Below are positions 9,863-18,587 of a stretch of DNA of 46,996 nt, piece after piece (the first letter of the stretch is position 1; each line of letters opens with the position of its first letter). The stretch is taken from contig CANJXF010000032.1 of assembly GCA_947478865.1 (NCBI GenBank), positions 1-46,996 of the forward strand, in the 5' to 3' direction. The position numbers and the translations under genes are program-made. The notes under the pieces were generated by a model. It was given only the letters and a program-made list of their open reading frames with translations, was not told where the DNA came from and made no database searches. The stretch comes from Verrucomicrobiales bacterium. GTDB lineage: Bacteria > Verrucomicrobiota > Verrucomicrobiia > Limisphaerales > CANJXF01.

Positions 9863-12700
9863 ATGGCGAGAGCGCTCATTAATTCAGCCGTGGTATTCCA
9901 GCCAATGATTCGAGCACTTGCCTTAACGGCATTGCTGCTCCAGTGCGCAATTTGCCCTGCCCGCGAGAGTGGCAACGACATCGTTATCGGCAATCGCCAC
10001 CTGGAGCTTCGGTTCACCCGAACGGGCGACCAGTTGCTGGCGACCGCATTGGTGAATCGCTCTGAAAATCGCACCATTAAACTGTCTGACGATGACTTTG
10101 CGTTGGCCATCGATGGTCACCCCAGTTTGCACGTGGACGACTTTTTCGTGCAGCAAGTAACCAAAGAGAGAATCGCGAATGGCCAACAGTTGACCATTGA
10201 GTTAGCTCAACGTAATGGGGTATCGAAAGTGGCGCTGGTTTACGAGTTGCTTGATGAAAATTTTTTCCTGCACCGACATCTGGAGTTTTCTCCAGAATCT
10301 CCTTTGGCTTTGCGGCAGGTCGATGTTTGGAGGGTTGGGCTGACGGGGAAGTGCTCGGCCCAGGAAAGCGGACCGCCGGAATATATGAGGGAGAATGTGT
10401 GGGGCGTGGATGGAAAGAAAGGTTTCGGCCAGCCGGTGTTTCTGGACAACACTTTCTGGGGATTGGAATTCCCGGTTGGATATAATCATTATGATGGGGG
10501 AAAAATGACGCTGTCACATTTTCCTGGCCGTTCTGTGGCTGGGCGGTTTGTTAGCAAAACTGCTGTGATGGGAGTTTCGCCTCTGGGTCAGGTAGCCTCG
10601 CGTTTTCGTTCCTACATTGAGCAGGGCCGAAATCGTTTCCCAGAACCGCGGGTTCAGGTAGACTACAATACTTGGACAACCGTGTCGCCAGCAACGGAAT
10701 CGAACAGCCTTGATCTCGTTAGTCAATTCAGGAAGAACCTGTTTGAACCTTACGGCGTGACCTTCGACAGCTTCACTCTGGACGACGGTTGGGATGAGAA
10801 GAATAGTCTTTGGGAGTTGCGTGCCAGCGGATTCCCTAGGGGATTTAAAACTCTACGCGATGCGCTCCAACCTATGGGAACAAAATTGGGGCTTTGGCTC
10901 TCGCCCTCAAGCGGCTATGAGCACGGTAGCTGGGGTGGTAAAAACGGCTATACTCAAAACGCCACATTCAATTGGTTTCTTTGCCAGAGCGATCCTAATT
11001 ACCGCCGCGATATGTGTCGCATCGTGCCCGAATTAATTCGAAAAAATGATGTCGGTTTTTTCAAGATGGACGGTTTTTGCGCGAGTTGTGATACCAATCA
11101 GCATCCGCACCATCTTGATGGCGACTATGCGCGCGAAGCTAACGTGGACGCATTCATCGAGTTGACCATCGCAATGCGGCAGGCGAAGCCAGGCGTATAT
11201 CTCGATCCGACCAGCGGGATGTGGGCCAGTCCTTGGTGGTTATGGTATGTCGATTCGGTCTGGTGCGATACCTACGACGGCACGGCGCCAGCCATTGTTC
11301 CATCGTTGAATGGACTTGATGGTGCCACGACCAGTCGCGATGCGCTTCTGATGCGGAGGATGTTGCAAAATCCCGGGTTCGATCCAGCCGCCTTCGAGAC
11401 GCTTGGCGTATATCTTGACCCGACTCTCGCAATTGAGCCGCAAACCTTCTTTGAAAACTGGCAGGATAACGCGATGATGGTGGCTGGTCGAGGTAGCCGT
11501 CTTCTGACATTTTATATGAATCCTGCCCAGTTTCCTCATCCATCGAAGGACTGGGCATTTCTCGCTGACCTGATTAAGTGGACCAGGCACAATGCTTCGA
11601 CGCTTGCCCGCACGGAGCCTATCCTGGGCGACCCATACCAGATGGAGCCCTACGGCTATGCTCACTTTGCGGGGCGGCGCGGAATTCTAGCTCTGCGGAA
11701 TCCATTCATTCAACCCCAGAGGGTGCGGCTGAAGCTGGACACATCGAATGGATGGATGGCGAACGAAGCCGGGAAGGGAACCTATTCCGCCAGAATAGTC
11801 TTTCCTTACCAGGAGGCGCTTCCGCAGGTGCTGCGCTACGGCGATGCCCTCAAACTGGAACTGCAGCCGTATCAGACGGTCTTGGTGCAAATTGAGTCAA
11901 CAGATCAATTACCAGCCACCTTGACCGGAGTGCGGGCGCGCGAGATCAGTCGCTCGTCGAATAAAATTGCGTGGGAGGTGTTAGGTTTGCCAGGAACGAA
12001 AAGTGCCGCCTGGATTGCAGGGTTGCCAAATCCTACGAAGGTCTCATTGGAGGGGAAGATCGTCGCGGGCTCGAAGGAAGAGCAGGGCGCAGAGCTCTCG
12101 CTTACGTTCGACGGAAAGGCTGAGCGCTGTTCTGCAGAAGGTGGATCGCTCCAGCTTGATCGTTCATTGGATTCCGGGAGCAGACTGGCTGGCAAATGTA
12201 CTGCCAGCATCCCGTTAGGAACGAAGGCTTCGGTTTACGTGCTCTGTCGCGATCCGTCGCCAACCAATGCGCAATTTCAATGCCGTGCCACAGTCAATGG
12301 AAACGCTGTAGCGGTGGCGACCATCCGTAGTCCCATCGCAGAGAAAATTCCTCTTCGCACGCTCCATGAGTTGCCCTTGAAGCGTTGGGTCTTCTTCCGC
12401 TTTGAGATTCCTGAAGGCAAAAGTGAGGTTTCGGTCACAGTCGATGGCGCCAGTCAGGATGCAAAACCAGTTTCCGTTCAAGCGGGATGGTGGCTCTGGG
12501 TTGAACGTCCGCTAGAAAAAGCAATCGTTACGATGGACTTCAAGGAAGCCTTGCCGGCCCCTGTGCTCAATCCACTGCCATTCCCATCTGCGATGGAATT
12601 CCAGCGGAAGGTGATGACCCTCCAACCGCTCCAGACATTTGCGCCGGAGGGAAACAAAGCCTCGTTAGTGAGGGATTCGATTTCCAAGGTGCGTAAATAA
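9863..12700 (+). CDS. exported GH36-like alpha-galactosidase (clan GH-D)
   Basis: The 945-residue product has a signal peptide (MIRALALTALLLQCAIC begins at internal ATG 9905) and a beta-rich N-terminal domain to about 270. A clan GH-D-type barrel follows, with FDSFTLDDGWDE (Asp307/Asp308) and FFKMDGF, whose Asp403 sits where the GH36/GH27 nucleophile follows a K-x-D pattern. The C-terminal approximately 280 residues form extra beta domains, possibly carbohydrate-binding. A purine-rich stretch with AGGA at 9847-9850 favours ATG 9863. The enzyme probably cleaves terminal alpha-galactose or a related residue. Its motifs differ from classical GH36 (KMD instead of KWD, no tetramer-type N-terminus), so a sister family is possible. 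Confidence 0.75.
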   Translation: MARALINSAVVFQPMIRALALTALLLQCAICPARESGNDIVIGNRHLELRFTRTGDQLLATALVNRSENRTIKLSDDDFALAIDGHPSLHVDDFFVQQVTKERIANGQQLTIELAQRNGVSKVALVYELLDENFFLHRHLEFSPESPLALRQVDVWRVGLTGKCSAQESGPPEYMRENVWGVDGKKGFGQPVFLDNTFWGLEFPVGYNHYDGGKMTLSHFPGRSVAGRFVSKTAVMGVSPLGQVASRFRSYIEQGRNRFPEPRVQVDYNTWTTVSPATESNSLDLVSQFRKNLFEPYGVTFDSFTLDDGWDEKNSLWELRASGFPRGFKTLRDALQPMGTKLGLWLSPSSGYEHGSWGGKNGYTQNATFNWFLCQSDPNYRRDMCRIVPELIRKNDVGFFKMDGFCASCDTNQHPHHLDGDYAREANVDAFIELTIAMRQAKPGVYLDPTSGMWASPWWLWYVDSVWCDTYDGTAPAIVPSLNGLDGATTSRDALLMRRMLQNPGFDPAAFETLGVYLDPTLAIEPQTFFENWQDNAMMVAGRGSRLLTFYMNPAQFPHPSKDWAFLADLIKWTRHNASTLARTEPILGDPYQMEPYGYAHFAGRRGILALRNPFIQPQRVRLKLDTSNGWMANEAGKGTYSARIVFPYQEALPQVLRYGDALKLELQPYQTVLVQIESTDQLPATLTGVRAREISRSSNKIAWEVLGLPGTKSAAWIAGLPNPTKVSLEGKIVAGSKEEQGAELSLTFDGKAERCSAEGGSLQLDRSLDSGSRLAGKCTASIPLGTKASVYVLCRDPSPTNAQFQCRATVNGNAVAVATIRSPIAEKIPLRTLHELPLKRWVFFRFEIPEGKSEVSVTVDGASQDAKPVSVQAGWWLWVERPLEKAIVTMDFKEALPAPVLNPLPFPSAMEFQRKVMTLQPLQTFAPEGNKASLVRDSISKVRK

Positions 12701-12763
12701 ACGCGTGGTTGTTCGGAGTCACTTCTGGACAACGGTGCCTTCGAGCTGTTAGAAATTGCACTC

Positions 12764-13624
12764 ATGATGAACCCAACGCTATCTCGTCGTAACTTTGTAA
12801 AAAAATCTCTGTTTGCGGCCGCCGCTCTCGGCGTGAACCCTTCCCTTTGGGCTAAAGGCGTGGCCTCTCCGCGCATATCGGTTCAACTCTTTTCGGTGCG
12901 AGACGATTGTGCCAAAGACTTTGACGCCGCACTGGCGCAACTGGCGAAAATAGGCTTCGCGGGAATGGAATTCGCTGGATACCATAAATACGGTGGCAAA
13001 CCCAAAGAACTACGCAAGACGCTTGATGACCTTAACCTTGTCTCCGCGGCGACGCACCTTGGCACCGGGAACCTCCGCGGCGATGAACTGAAGCGCACGA
13101 TTGAGTTTCACCAGATCATCGGCTGCAAATATTTGATCGTGCCGGGCGACCGAGACTTCACTCATCCGGAGAACAGCAAAGCGCTGGCAGAGACATTCAA
13201 CAAGACCGCTGAAGTCCTTAAACCGCTGGGGATGTATTGCGGCTATCACAATCATACGGGTGAATTCAAGAAAGATGGCGGCAAGACCTACTGGCAATTG
13301 TTTGCGGAGCGTACCAGTAACGATGTGGTCTTGCAGCAGGACTGTGGATGGTCCGCAACTGCCGGCTATAACCCGGCTGATTTGGTTAAGCAGTTTCCAG
13401 GGCGGACGAAAACCACCCACTTCAAGCCTGTGATCTTGAAAGATGACAAGTCAAAGAAGCCGATCATCGGCGAGGATTCGGTGGATTGGAAGGCAGTCCT
13501 TGCCGCTTGCCGTCAATTTGGCGGCACGGAATGGGTTTCCGTCGAGCAGGAAGCGTATCTGCCCGGCAAATCGCCAATGGAATGCACCGGAATGTCCCTG
13601 GCGGGCCTTAAGAAGATCTGGTGA
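12764..13624 (+). CDS. Tat-exported sugar phosphate isomerase/epimerase-like protein
   Basis: The 286-residue protein starts with a twin-arginine signal (SRRNFVKKSLFAAAALG). It continues as an AP-endonuclease-2/xylose-isomerase-like TIM barrel: ISVQLFSVRDD, the strand IGFAGMEFAGY, the metal-site region GMYCGYHNHTGEF, then LQQDCGWSATAG and EWVSVEQEAY near the end. The His and Glu/Asp residues of these blocks are typical divalent-metal ligands. Family members isomerise, epimerise or dehydrate sugars, and many PVC bacteria export them. It lies 63 bp after the GH36-like gene and may act on sugars released there. The substrate is unknown. Confidence 0.85.
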   Translation: MMNPTLSRRNFVKKSLFAAAALGVNPSLWAKGVASPRISVQLFSVRDDCAKDFDAALAQLAKIGFAGMEFAGYHKYGGKPKELRKTLDDLNLVSAATHLGTGNLRGDELKRTIEFHQIIGCKYLIVPGDRDFTHPENSKALAETFNKTAEVLKPLGMYCGYHNHTGEFKKDGGKTYWQLFAERTSNDVVLQQDCGWSATAGYNPADLVKQFPGRTKTTHFKPVILKDDKSKKPIIGEDSVDWKAVLAACRQFGGTEWVSVEQEAYLPGKSPMECTGMSLAGLKKIW

Positions 13625-13775
13625 CGGGGAGTGGTTGTCGCGGGTTACTTTCTGGTGATCGTTCGTAGGGAATCTTTTTATCAGTTCTGCTTTCGCGGAT
13701 TGTGATTATTTTAATCTTCTTCGCGCTGCGAAATGCTTGCGTGAATTCTGCATCTCGGTCACGCTGGAGCCCTGC

Positions 13776-16700
13776 ATGATTTTAATTGGAAAGCTCGTTT
13801 CGTCGCTCTGCGGTTTTGTTTGTGGCGAATTTAAAGTTGCCGGGTTTGCTGTGAGCTGTAATGGATCCGTCAGGCGACCGGTCCTTTGGAGCATCTGGTG
13901 CCTTTTGCCGATCTTGCTTTCCTCTGCTCAGGGTGCCGCTTCCAGTGACTCGATGAGCTTCAACCGCGATATTCGCCCCATCCTGTCGGACAAATGTTTC
14001 TACTGCCATGGGCCGGATGCAGGACATCGTAAAGGGAAACTTCGACTCGACCTTCGGGACGAGGCTTTGAAAAAGGAGGCGTTTATTCCAGGCAAGGCCG
14101 ACCAGAGCGAACTGGTCCGACGTATCTTCGCTACCAACCCGGAGGACCTGATGCCGCCGCCGGATGCCAACAAGTCCTTGACCAAGGTGCAAAAGGAACT
14201 GCTTCGCCGGTGGATCGCGGCCGGAGCGAAATACGAAGGCCATTGGTCCTACGAGAAGCCGGTCAAACCGGCGATAGCGCAGAAATCGAATCCAATTGAT
14301 TCACTGGTTCAAAAGCGACTTCGCCAAATTGGTTTGTCTCCATCGCCTGAGGCGGATCGCCGCACTTTGGTTCGCCGGCTTTATTTCGATTTGCTCGGTG
14401 TGCCGCCCAAACCAGAGGAGGTGGAAGTTTTCGCACGAGATAAGTCGCCTGATGCTTATGCCCGGTTGGTGGAGAAGCTATTAGCCTCGCCTCATTACGG
14501 CGAACGAATGGCGCTCGGTTGGTTGGACGTTGTTCGTTTTGCTGATACAGCAGGCTACCACTCAGATAATCCACGGAACATCTGGCCCTACCGCGATTAC
14601 GTCATCAAGGCCTTCAACGAAAACAAACCTTTCGATGTGTTCACCCGTGAACAACTCGCCGGCGACCTTCTTCCGCAAAGTGGCCAGGACCAGAAGGTTG
14701 GTTCAGCGTTCAATCGCCTGCTTCTCACGACCGAGGAAGGCGGCGCGCAAACCAAGGATTATGAAGCCCGCATGCTCACCGACCGTGTTCGTGCGGTCGG
14801 GGCAGTCTGGCTTGGTCAGACAATTGGGTGCGCGCAATGTCATGATCACAAATTTGACCCGATCACATCCCGCGACTTTTATTCACTGGGCGCATTCTTC
14901 GCCGACATCAAAGAGCCGATCATTGGCCGTCGCGAGGATGGAATGATTGTTTCCGATGCCGCCCAGGCTGCTGAACTGGCGAAACGCACTACAGAAGTGA
15001 AGCGCTTGGAAGATAACTACAACGCTTCCCATCCCGAACTGCTCGGTGCTTTCACGAAATGGGAGCAGGATCAGTCTCGCAATGCATCCCTCGACAGCAT
15101 GTGGTTGTCAGTCAGCCTAAAAAAAGCCGAGTCCGTCGGAGGTGATAAGCTGCAGATCAAACCGGATCATTCTGTGCTTGTCTCCGGCAAGCGCAATCCG
15201 GACAAAGACACCTACACTCTAGTCCTGACTAACCTTGCGCCTCAGGTCCAAGGCATTAGGATCGAGGTTCTTCCGGACGACTCATTGCCTTCGAAAGGCC
15301 CGGGGCGTGCCAGCAACGGCAATTTCGTTTTATCCAAGGTTATTGGAACGATCCAACGCGCAGGAGGAAACGCCGAAAATGTTGCGTTCGCTTCAGCGCG
15401 CGCCAGCTTCGAGCAAACCTTTGCCGCGGAGAACAACTCCTCGAAGCGATGGAGTGCGGCGTCTGTGATTGATCCTGAAGCCAAAGGGGAATTCACCGGT
15501 TGGGCCGTCTTGCCCGAGATCGGCAAGCCTCAACAACTTGTGCTGGAGTGTGCACAGGCCTTGACCTTGAACTCCGGCGATTCGTTGAAGCTAGAACTTC
15601 AACAGAACCACGGGCACGGTAGTCACACGCTGGGTCATTTTCGACTAAGTGCCACGACCAACGCCGCGGCCGTTCACGGTTCGTTCACCTACTCCTTGGC
15701 CAAAGAGATTGCCGAGATACTCATTATCCCTGCCGACAAGCGAGACTCGTCCCAAAAGGATAAGCTTTTGGAGGAATTCAAGAAGCTCGCTCCCGAACTG
15801 ACCTCGCTGCGAACCGAATTGGCCGCCGCTCGGAAAGCCCGAAACGACTTCGAAGCCAGCCTTCCTCGATGCCTGATCTCGATCGTTGACGAAAAGCCGC
15901 GCACCGTTCGAATTCTTCCTCGCGGGAATTTTCTGGTGGAAACGGGCGACATTGTGCAACCAGCGTTTCCCGCCTACCTCAAAGCCTCCTGGCAGAAACT
16001 GGATAAACCGCATCTCACCCGGTTGGACCTGGCCAACTGGCTGGTTTCGGCGGAGAACCCGCTGACCTCGCGTGTCACCATGAACCGGTTATGGAAACAG
16101 TTTTTCGGCGTCGGACTGGCGAAGTCGCTGGATGATTTTGGGGCACAAGGCGAATCTCCCAAGAATCAGGAATTGCTCGATTGGCTCGCGTGCGAGTTCA
16201 TGGCCAGTGGCTGGGATGTAAAGCACATGGTGCGCTTGCTGGTAAACAGTCGCACCTATAAGCAAAGCTCAACTCTGTCCAAGAAAGCGCGTGCGATCGA
16301 TCCTTACAACCGCGAGTTCTCTGCTCAAGGCCGCTGGCGGTTGGATGCTGAACTTGTCCGCGACAACGCGTTGGCTATCTCGGGCTTACTCGTTCCGACC
16401 ATCGGCGGGCCAAGCGTGAAGCCTTACCAGCCAGATGGCTACTGGGAGAACTTGAATTTTCCTACTCGCGAATGGGAACAAAGCCCAGCCAATGGGCTGT
16501 ATCGACGTGGGCTTTACACCTGGTGGCAGCGCTCCTATTTGCATCCAAGCCTGGTGGCTTTCGATGCGCCTAGCCGTGAGGAGTGCTGTGCCGAACGAAA
16601 TCGTTCCAACATACCTCAACAAGCGCTTGCCTTGTTGAATGACCCCACCTACGTCGAGTCCTCCCGCGTTTTTGCCGCCCGAATCCTAAAGGAGGGTGGC

Positions 16701-16958
16701 GACAAGCCTGAATCCCGGATTGATTGGGCCTGGCGGCAAGCCCTTGATCGCGCGCCGAGAAAGGATGAGGTTGATACGACGGTTAATCTGCTGGCAAAAC
16801 ACCTTGGCGAATATCGAAAGGATCCAAAGGCAGCCGAGGCTATCTTGCATGTTGGTGCGTCTTCCGTTCCAGAAAAGTGCGACCGGGTTGAACTCGCCGC
16901 ATGGACCAGTGTTTCTCGTGTGATCCTGAATCTGCATGAAACAATCACGCGCAACTAA
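13776..16958 (+). CDS. PSD1/DUF1549-DUF1553 planctomycete-type cytochrome c protein
   Basis: This roughly 1060-residue exported protein opens with a hydrophobic leader, then a PSCyt1-type heme segment with CFYCH (Cys74-His78) and the following GPD and MPPP blocks. A DUF1549 domain follows (DLLGVPPKPEE, ERMALGWLDVVRFADTAGYH, and a second CxxCH at Cys352, CAQCHDHKFDP). A DUF1553 domain occupies the C-terminus (NPLTSRVTMNRLWKQFFG, REECCAERNRSNIPQQ). The function of these domains is not established; heme attachment implies a periplasmic redox role. ATG 13776 has TGGAG six bases upstream. A TTG at 13737 and a GTG at 13851 are in frame, and the latter would give a more conventional leader. The partner DUF1501 gene follows after 37 bp, as in many PVC genomes. 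Confidence 0.9.
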   Translation: MILIGKLVSSLCGFVCGEFKVAGFAVSCNGSVRRPVLWSIWCLLPILLSSAQGAASSDSMSFNRDIRPILSDKCFYCHGPDAGHRKGKLRLDLRDEALKKEAFIPGKADQSELVRRIFATNPEDLMPPPDANKSLTKVQKELLRRWIAAGAKYEGHWSYEKPVKPAIAQKSNPIDSLVQKRLRQIGLSPSPEADRRTLVRRLYFDLLGVPPKPEEVEVFARDKSPDAYARLVEKLLASPHYGERMALGWLDVVRFADTAGYHSDNPRNIWPYRDYVIKAFNENKPFDVFTREQLAGDLLPQSGQDQKVGSAFNRLLLTTEEGGAQTKDYEARMLTDRVRAVGAVWLGQTIGCAQCHDHKFDPITSRDFYSLGAFFADIKEPIIGRREDGMIVSDAAQAAELAKRTTEVKRLEDNYNASHPELLGAFTKWEQDQSRNASLDSMWLSVSLKKAESVGGDKLQIKPDHSVLVSGKRNPDKDTYTLVLTNLAPQVQGIRIEVLPDDSLPSKGPGRASNGNFVLSKVIGTIQRAGGNAENVAFASARASFEQTFAAENNSSKRWSAASVIDPEAKGEFTGWAVLPEIGKPQQLVLECAQALTLNSGDSLKLELQQNHGHGSHTLGHFRLSATTNAAAVHGSFTYSLAKEIAEILIIPADKRDSSQKDKLLEEFKKLAPELTSLRTELAAARKARNDFEASLPRCLISIVDEKPRTVRILPRGNFLVETGDIVQPAFPAYLKASWQKLDKPHLTRLDLANWLVSAENPLTSRVTMNRLWKQFFGVGLAKSLDDFGAQGESPKNQELLDWLACEFMASGWDVKHMVRLLVNSRTYKQSSTLSKKARAIDPYNREFSAQGRWRLDAELVRDNALAISGLLVPTIGGPSVKPYQPDGYWENLNFPTREWEQSPANGLYRRGLYTWWQRSYLHPSLVAFDAPSREECCAERNRSNIPQQALALLNDPTYVESSRVFAARILKEGGDKPESRIDWAWRQALDRAPRKDEVDTTVNLLAKHLGEYRKDPKAAEAILHVGASSVPEKCDRVELAAWTSVSRVILNLHETITRN

Positions 16959-16995
16959 AAAGATAAAAAACGGCGTTTCTTTGACCTAATATTTT

Positions 16996-18456
16996 ATGCT
17001 CAATCCCAACTTCAGTTTTACCGAGGAGAGATCGAGTCGCCGCGTTTTCCTTGGTCGCGCCGCGCAGGGCCTCGGCAAGGTCGCGTTGGCCTCACTTCTT
17101 AGTCCTTCGTTGCTTTCCGCCGCCGTCGCTGCCCAGACCAAGGCAAAGGATAAGGATAAGTGGACCGGTGTGGTGAACCCGTTTCATTATCCGCCGAAGG
17201 CGAAGAGAGTGATCTGGTTAACCATGGCGGGTGGGCCTTCCCATCTGGAGACTTTTGACTACAAACCCAAGCTTGCCGAGATGCATGGGCAGCCGATGCC
17301 CGAATCGTTTACCAAAGGCAAACAGATCGCGCAATTGCAGGGGGCGAAGCTGGTTTGTTACGGTCCGCAGCATAAGTTTAAGCGCTTCGGCAAAAGCGAA
17401 GCCGAGATCTGCGATCTCTTTCCTCAAATCGGATCAGTGATGGATCAGATTTGTTTGGTGCGCTCCATGACCACTGACGCGATCAATCATGATCCTGCGC
17501 ACATGTTCATGAATACTGGTTCGCAAATCGCTGGCCGGCCGAGCATGGGATCGTGGGCGGTTTATGGGCTTGGTTGTGAGGCCGAGGAGTTGCCTGGGTT
17601 TGTGGTGCTGACTTCGCTCGGCAAGGGCGGTCAGAATCAGCCGATTGCCGCCCGCCAATGGGCTGCCGGCCTTCTTCCGAGCCGGTTTCAGGGGGTTCAC
17701 CTACGTGGCAAAGGTGACCCTGTCCTCTATTTAGGTAATCCTGCTGGCGTTTCGCGCGATCAACAACGCGACGTCGTGCAAGCCGTGAACAAGATCAATG
17801 CGAAGTATGACGCGATCGCCGATGATCCGGAAATTGCCACTCGAATTGCCCAGTATGAAATGGCGTTCAAGATGCAGGCGAGTGTTCCTGAGTTGATGGA
17901 GACCAAGAAGGAGCCACAAACGGTTTTTGACCTCTACGGTTGCCAGCCTGGGGATGGATCGTTCGCCTCCAACTGCCTGCTCGCCCGCCGCTTGGCCGAG
18001 CGCGGAGTGCGGTTCATCCAGTTGTATCATAAAGATTGGGATCACCATGGCGGGTTGAAGGACGGGATCGCACTCAAGGCCGCCGAAGTGGATCGCGCCT
18101 GCATGGCGTTGATCACCGACCTCAAGCAGCGCGGAATGTTGGAGGACACGCTGATTGTGTGGGCTGGCGAATTTGGCCGGACGCCGATGAGCCAAGGCGG
18201 CGACGGGCGTGATCATCATAACGCGGGTTTCAGCGTGTGGCTCTGTGGCGGCGGCATCAGACCGGGCACGGTCTATGGATCGACGGATGAACTCGGTTAT
18301 TCCGCCGTCGAAAATGTCGTTGATGTTCACGATCTCCACGCCTCCATGCTCAAGCTGTTGGGTATCGAACACACCAAGTTATCCGTAAAATTCCAAGGCC
18401 TAGATATTCGGCTGACCGGAATCGCAGGAAAGGTGATCGACGGTATCTTGACCTGA
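16996..18456 (+). CDS. Tat-exported DUF1501 protein (alkaline-phosphatase/sulfatase-like fold)
   Basis: The 486-residue product has a twin-arginine-type leader (SRRVFLGRAAQGLG) and the typical DUF1501 blocks: VIWLTMAGGPSHLETFDYKP near the start, NHDPAHMFMNTGS in the middle, and late GEFGRTPM plus DHHNAGFSVWLCGGG. DUF1501 belongs to the alkaline-phosphatase-like superfamily, but no substrate is known. It is encoded immediately after its usual PSD1 cytochrome partner, with a 37-bp gap, and the two are almost certainly cotranscribed. Their place among glycosidases suggests a role in periplasmic oxidation or processing of glycan parts; that is only inference. Confidence 0.9.
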   Translation: MLNPNFSFTEERSSRRVFLGRAAQGLGKVALASLLSPSLLSAAVAAQTKAKDKDKWTGVVNPFHYPPKAKRVIWLTMAGGPSHLETFDYKPKLAEMHGQPMPESFTKGKQIAQLQGAKLVCYGPQHKFKRFGKSEAEICDLFPQIGSVMDQICLVRSMTTDAINHDPAHMFMNTGSQIAGRPSMGSWAVYGLGCEAEELPGFVVLTSLGKGGQNQPIAARQWAAGLLPSRFQGVHLRGKGDPVLYLGNPAGVSRDQQRDVVQAVNKINAKYDAIADDPEIATRIAQYEMAFKMQASVPELMETKKEPQTVFDLYGCQPGDGSFASNCLLARRLAERGVRFIQLYHKDWDHHGGLKDGIALKAAEVDRACMALITDLKQRGMLEDTLIVWAGEFGRTPMSQGGDGRDHHNAGFSVWLCGGGIRPGTVYGSTDELGYSAVENVVDVHDLHASMLKLLGIEHTKLSVKFQGLDIRLTGIAGKVIDGILT

Positions 18457-18587
18457 AGACCGTGTGGGGAAGTCGATTGCGCTAATTGAGGTGCTTTGTC
18501 TCGGAGGCCGTTCGTCATGCAGCGCCGCGCGAAAAACCGAGGTGAACTGAACCAACGCACAACAACGACCCAACATTCCAAAACTCT

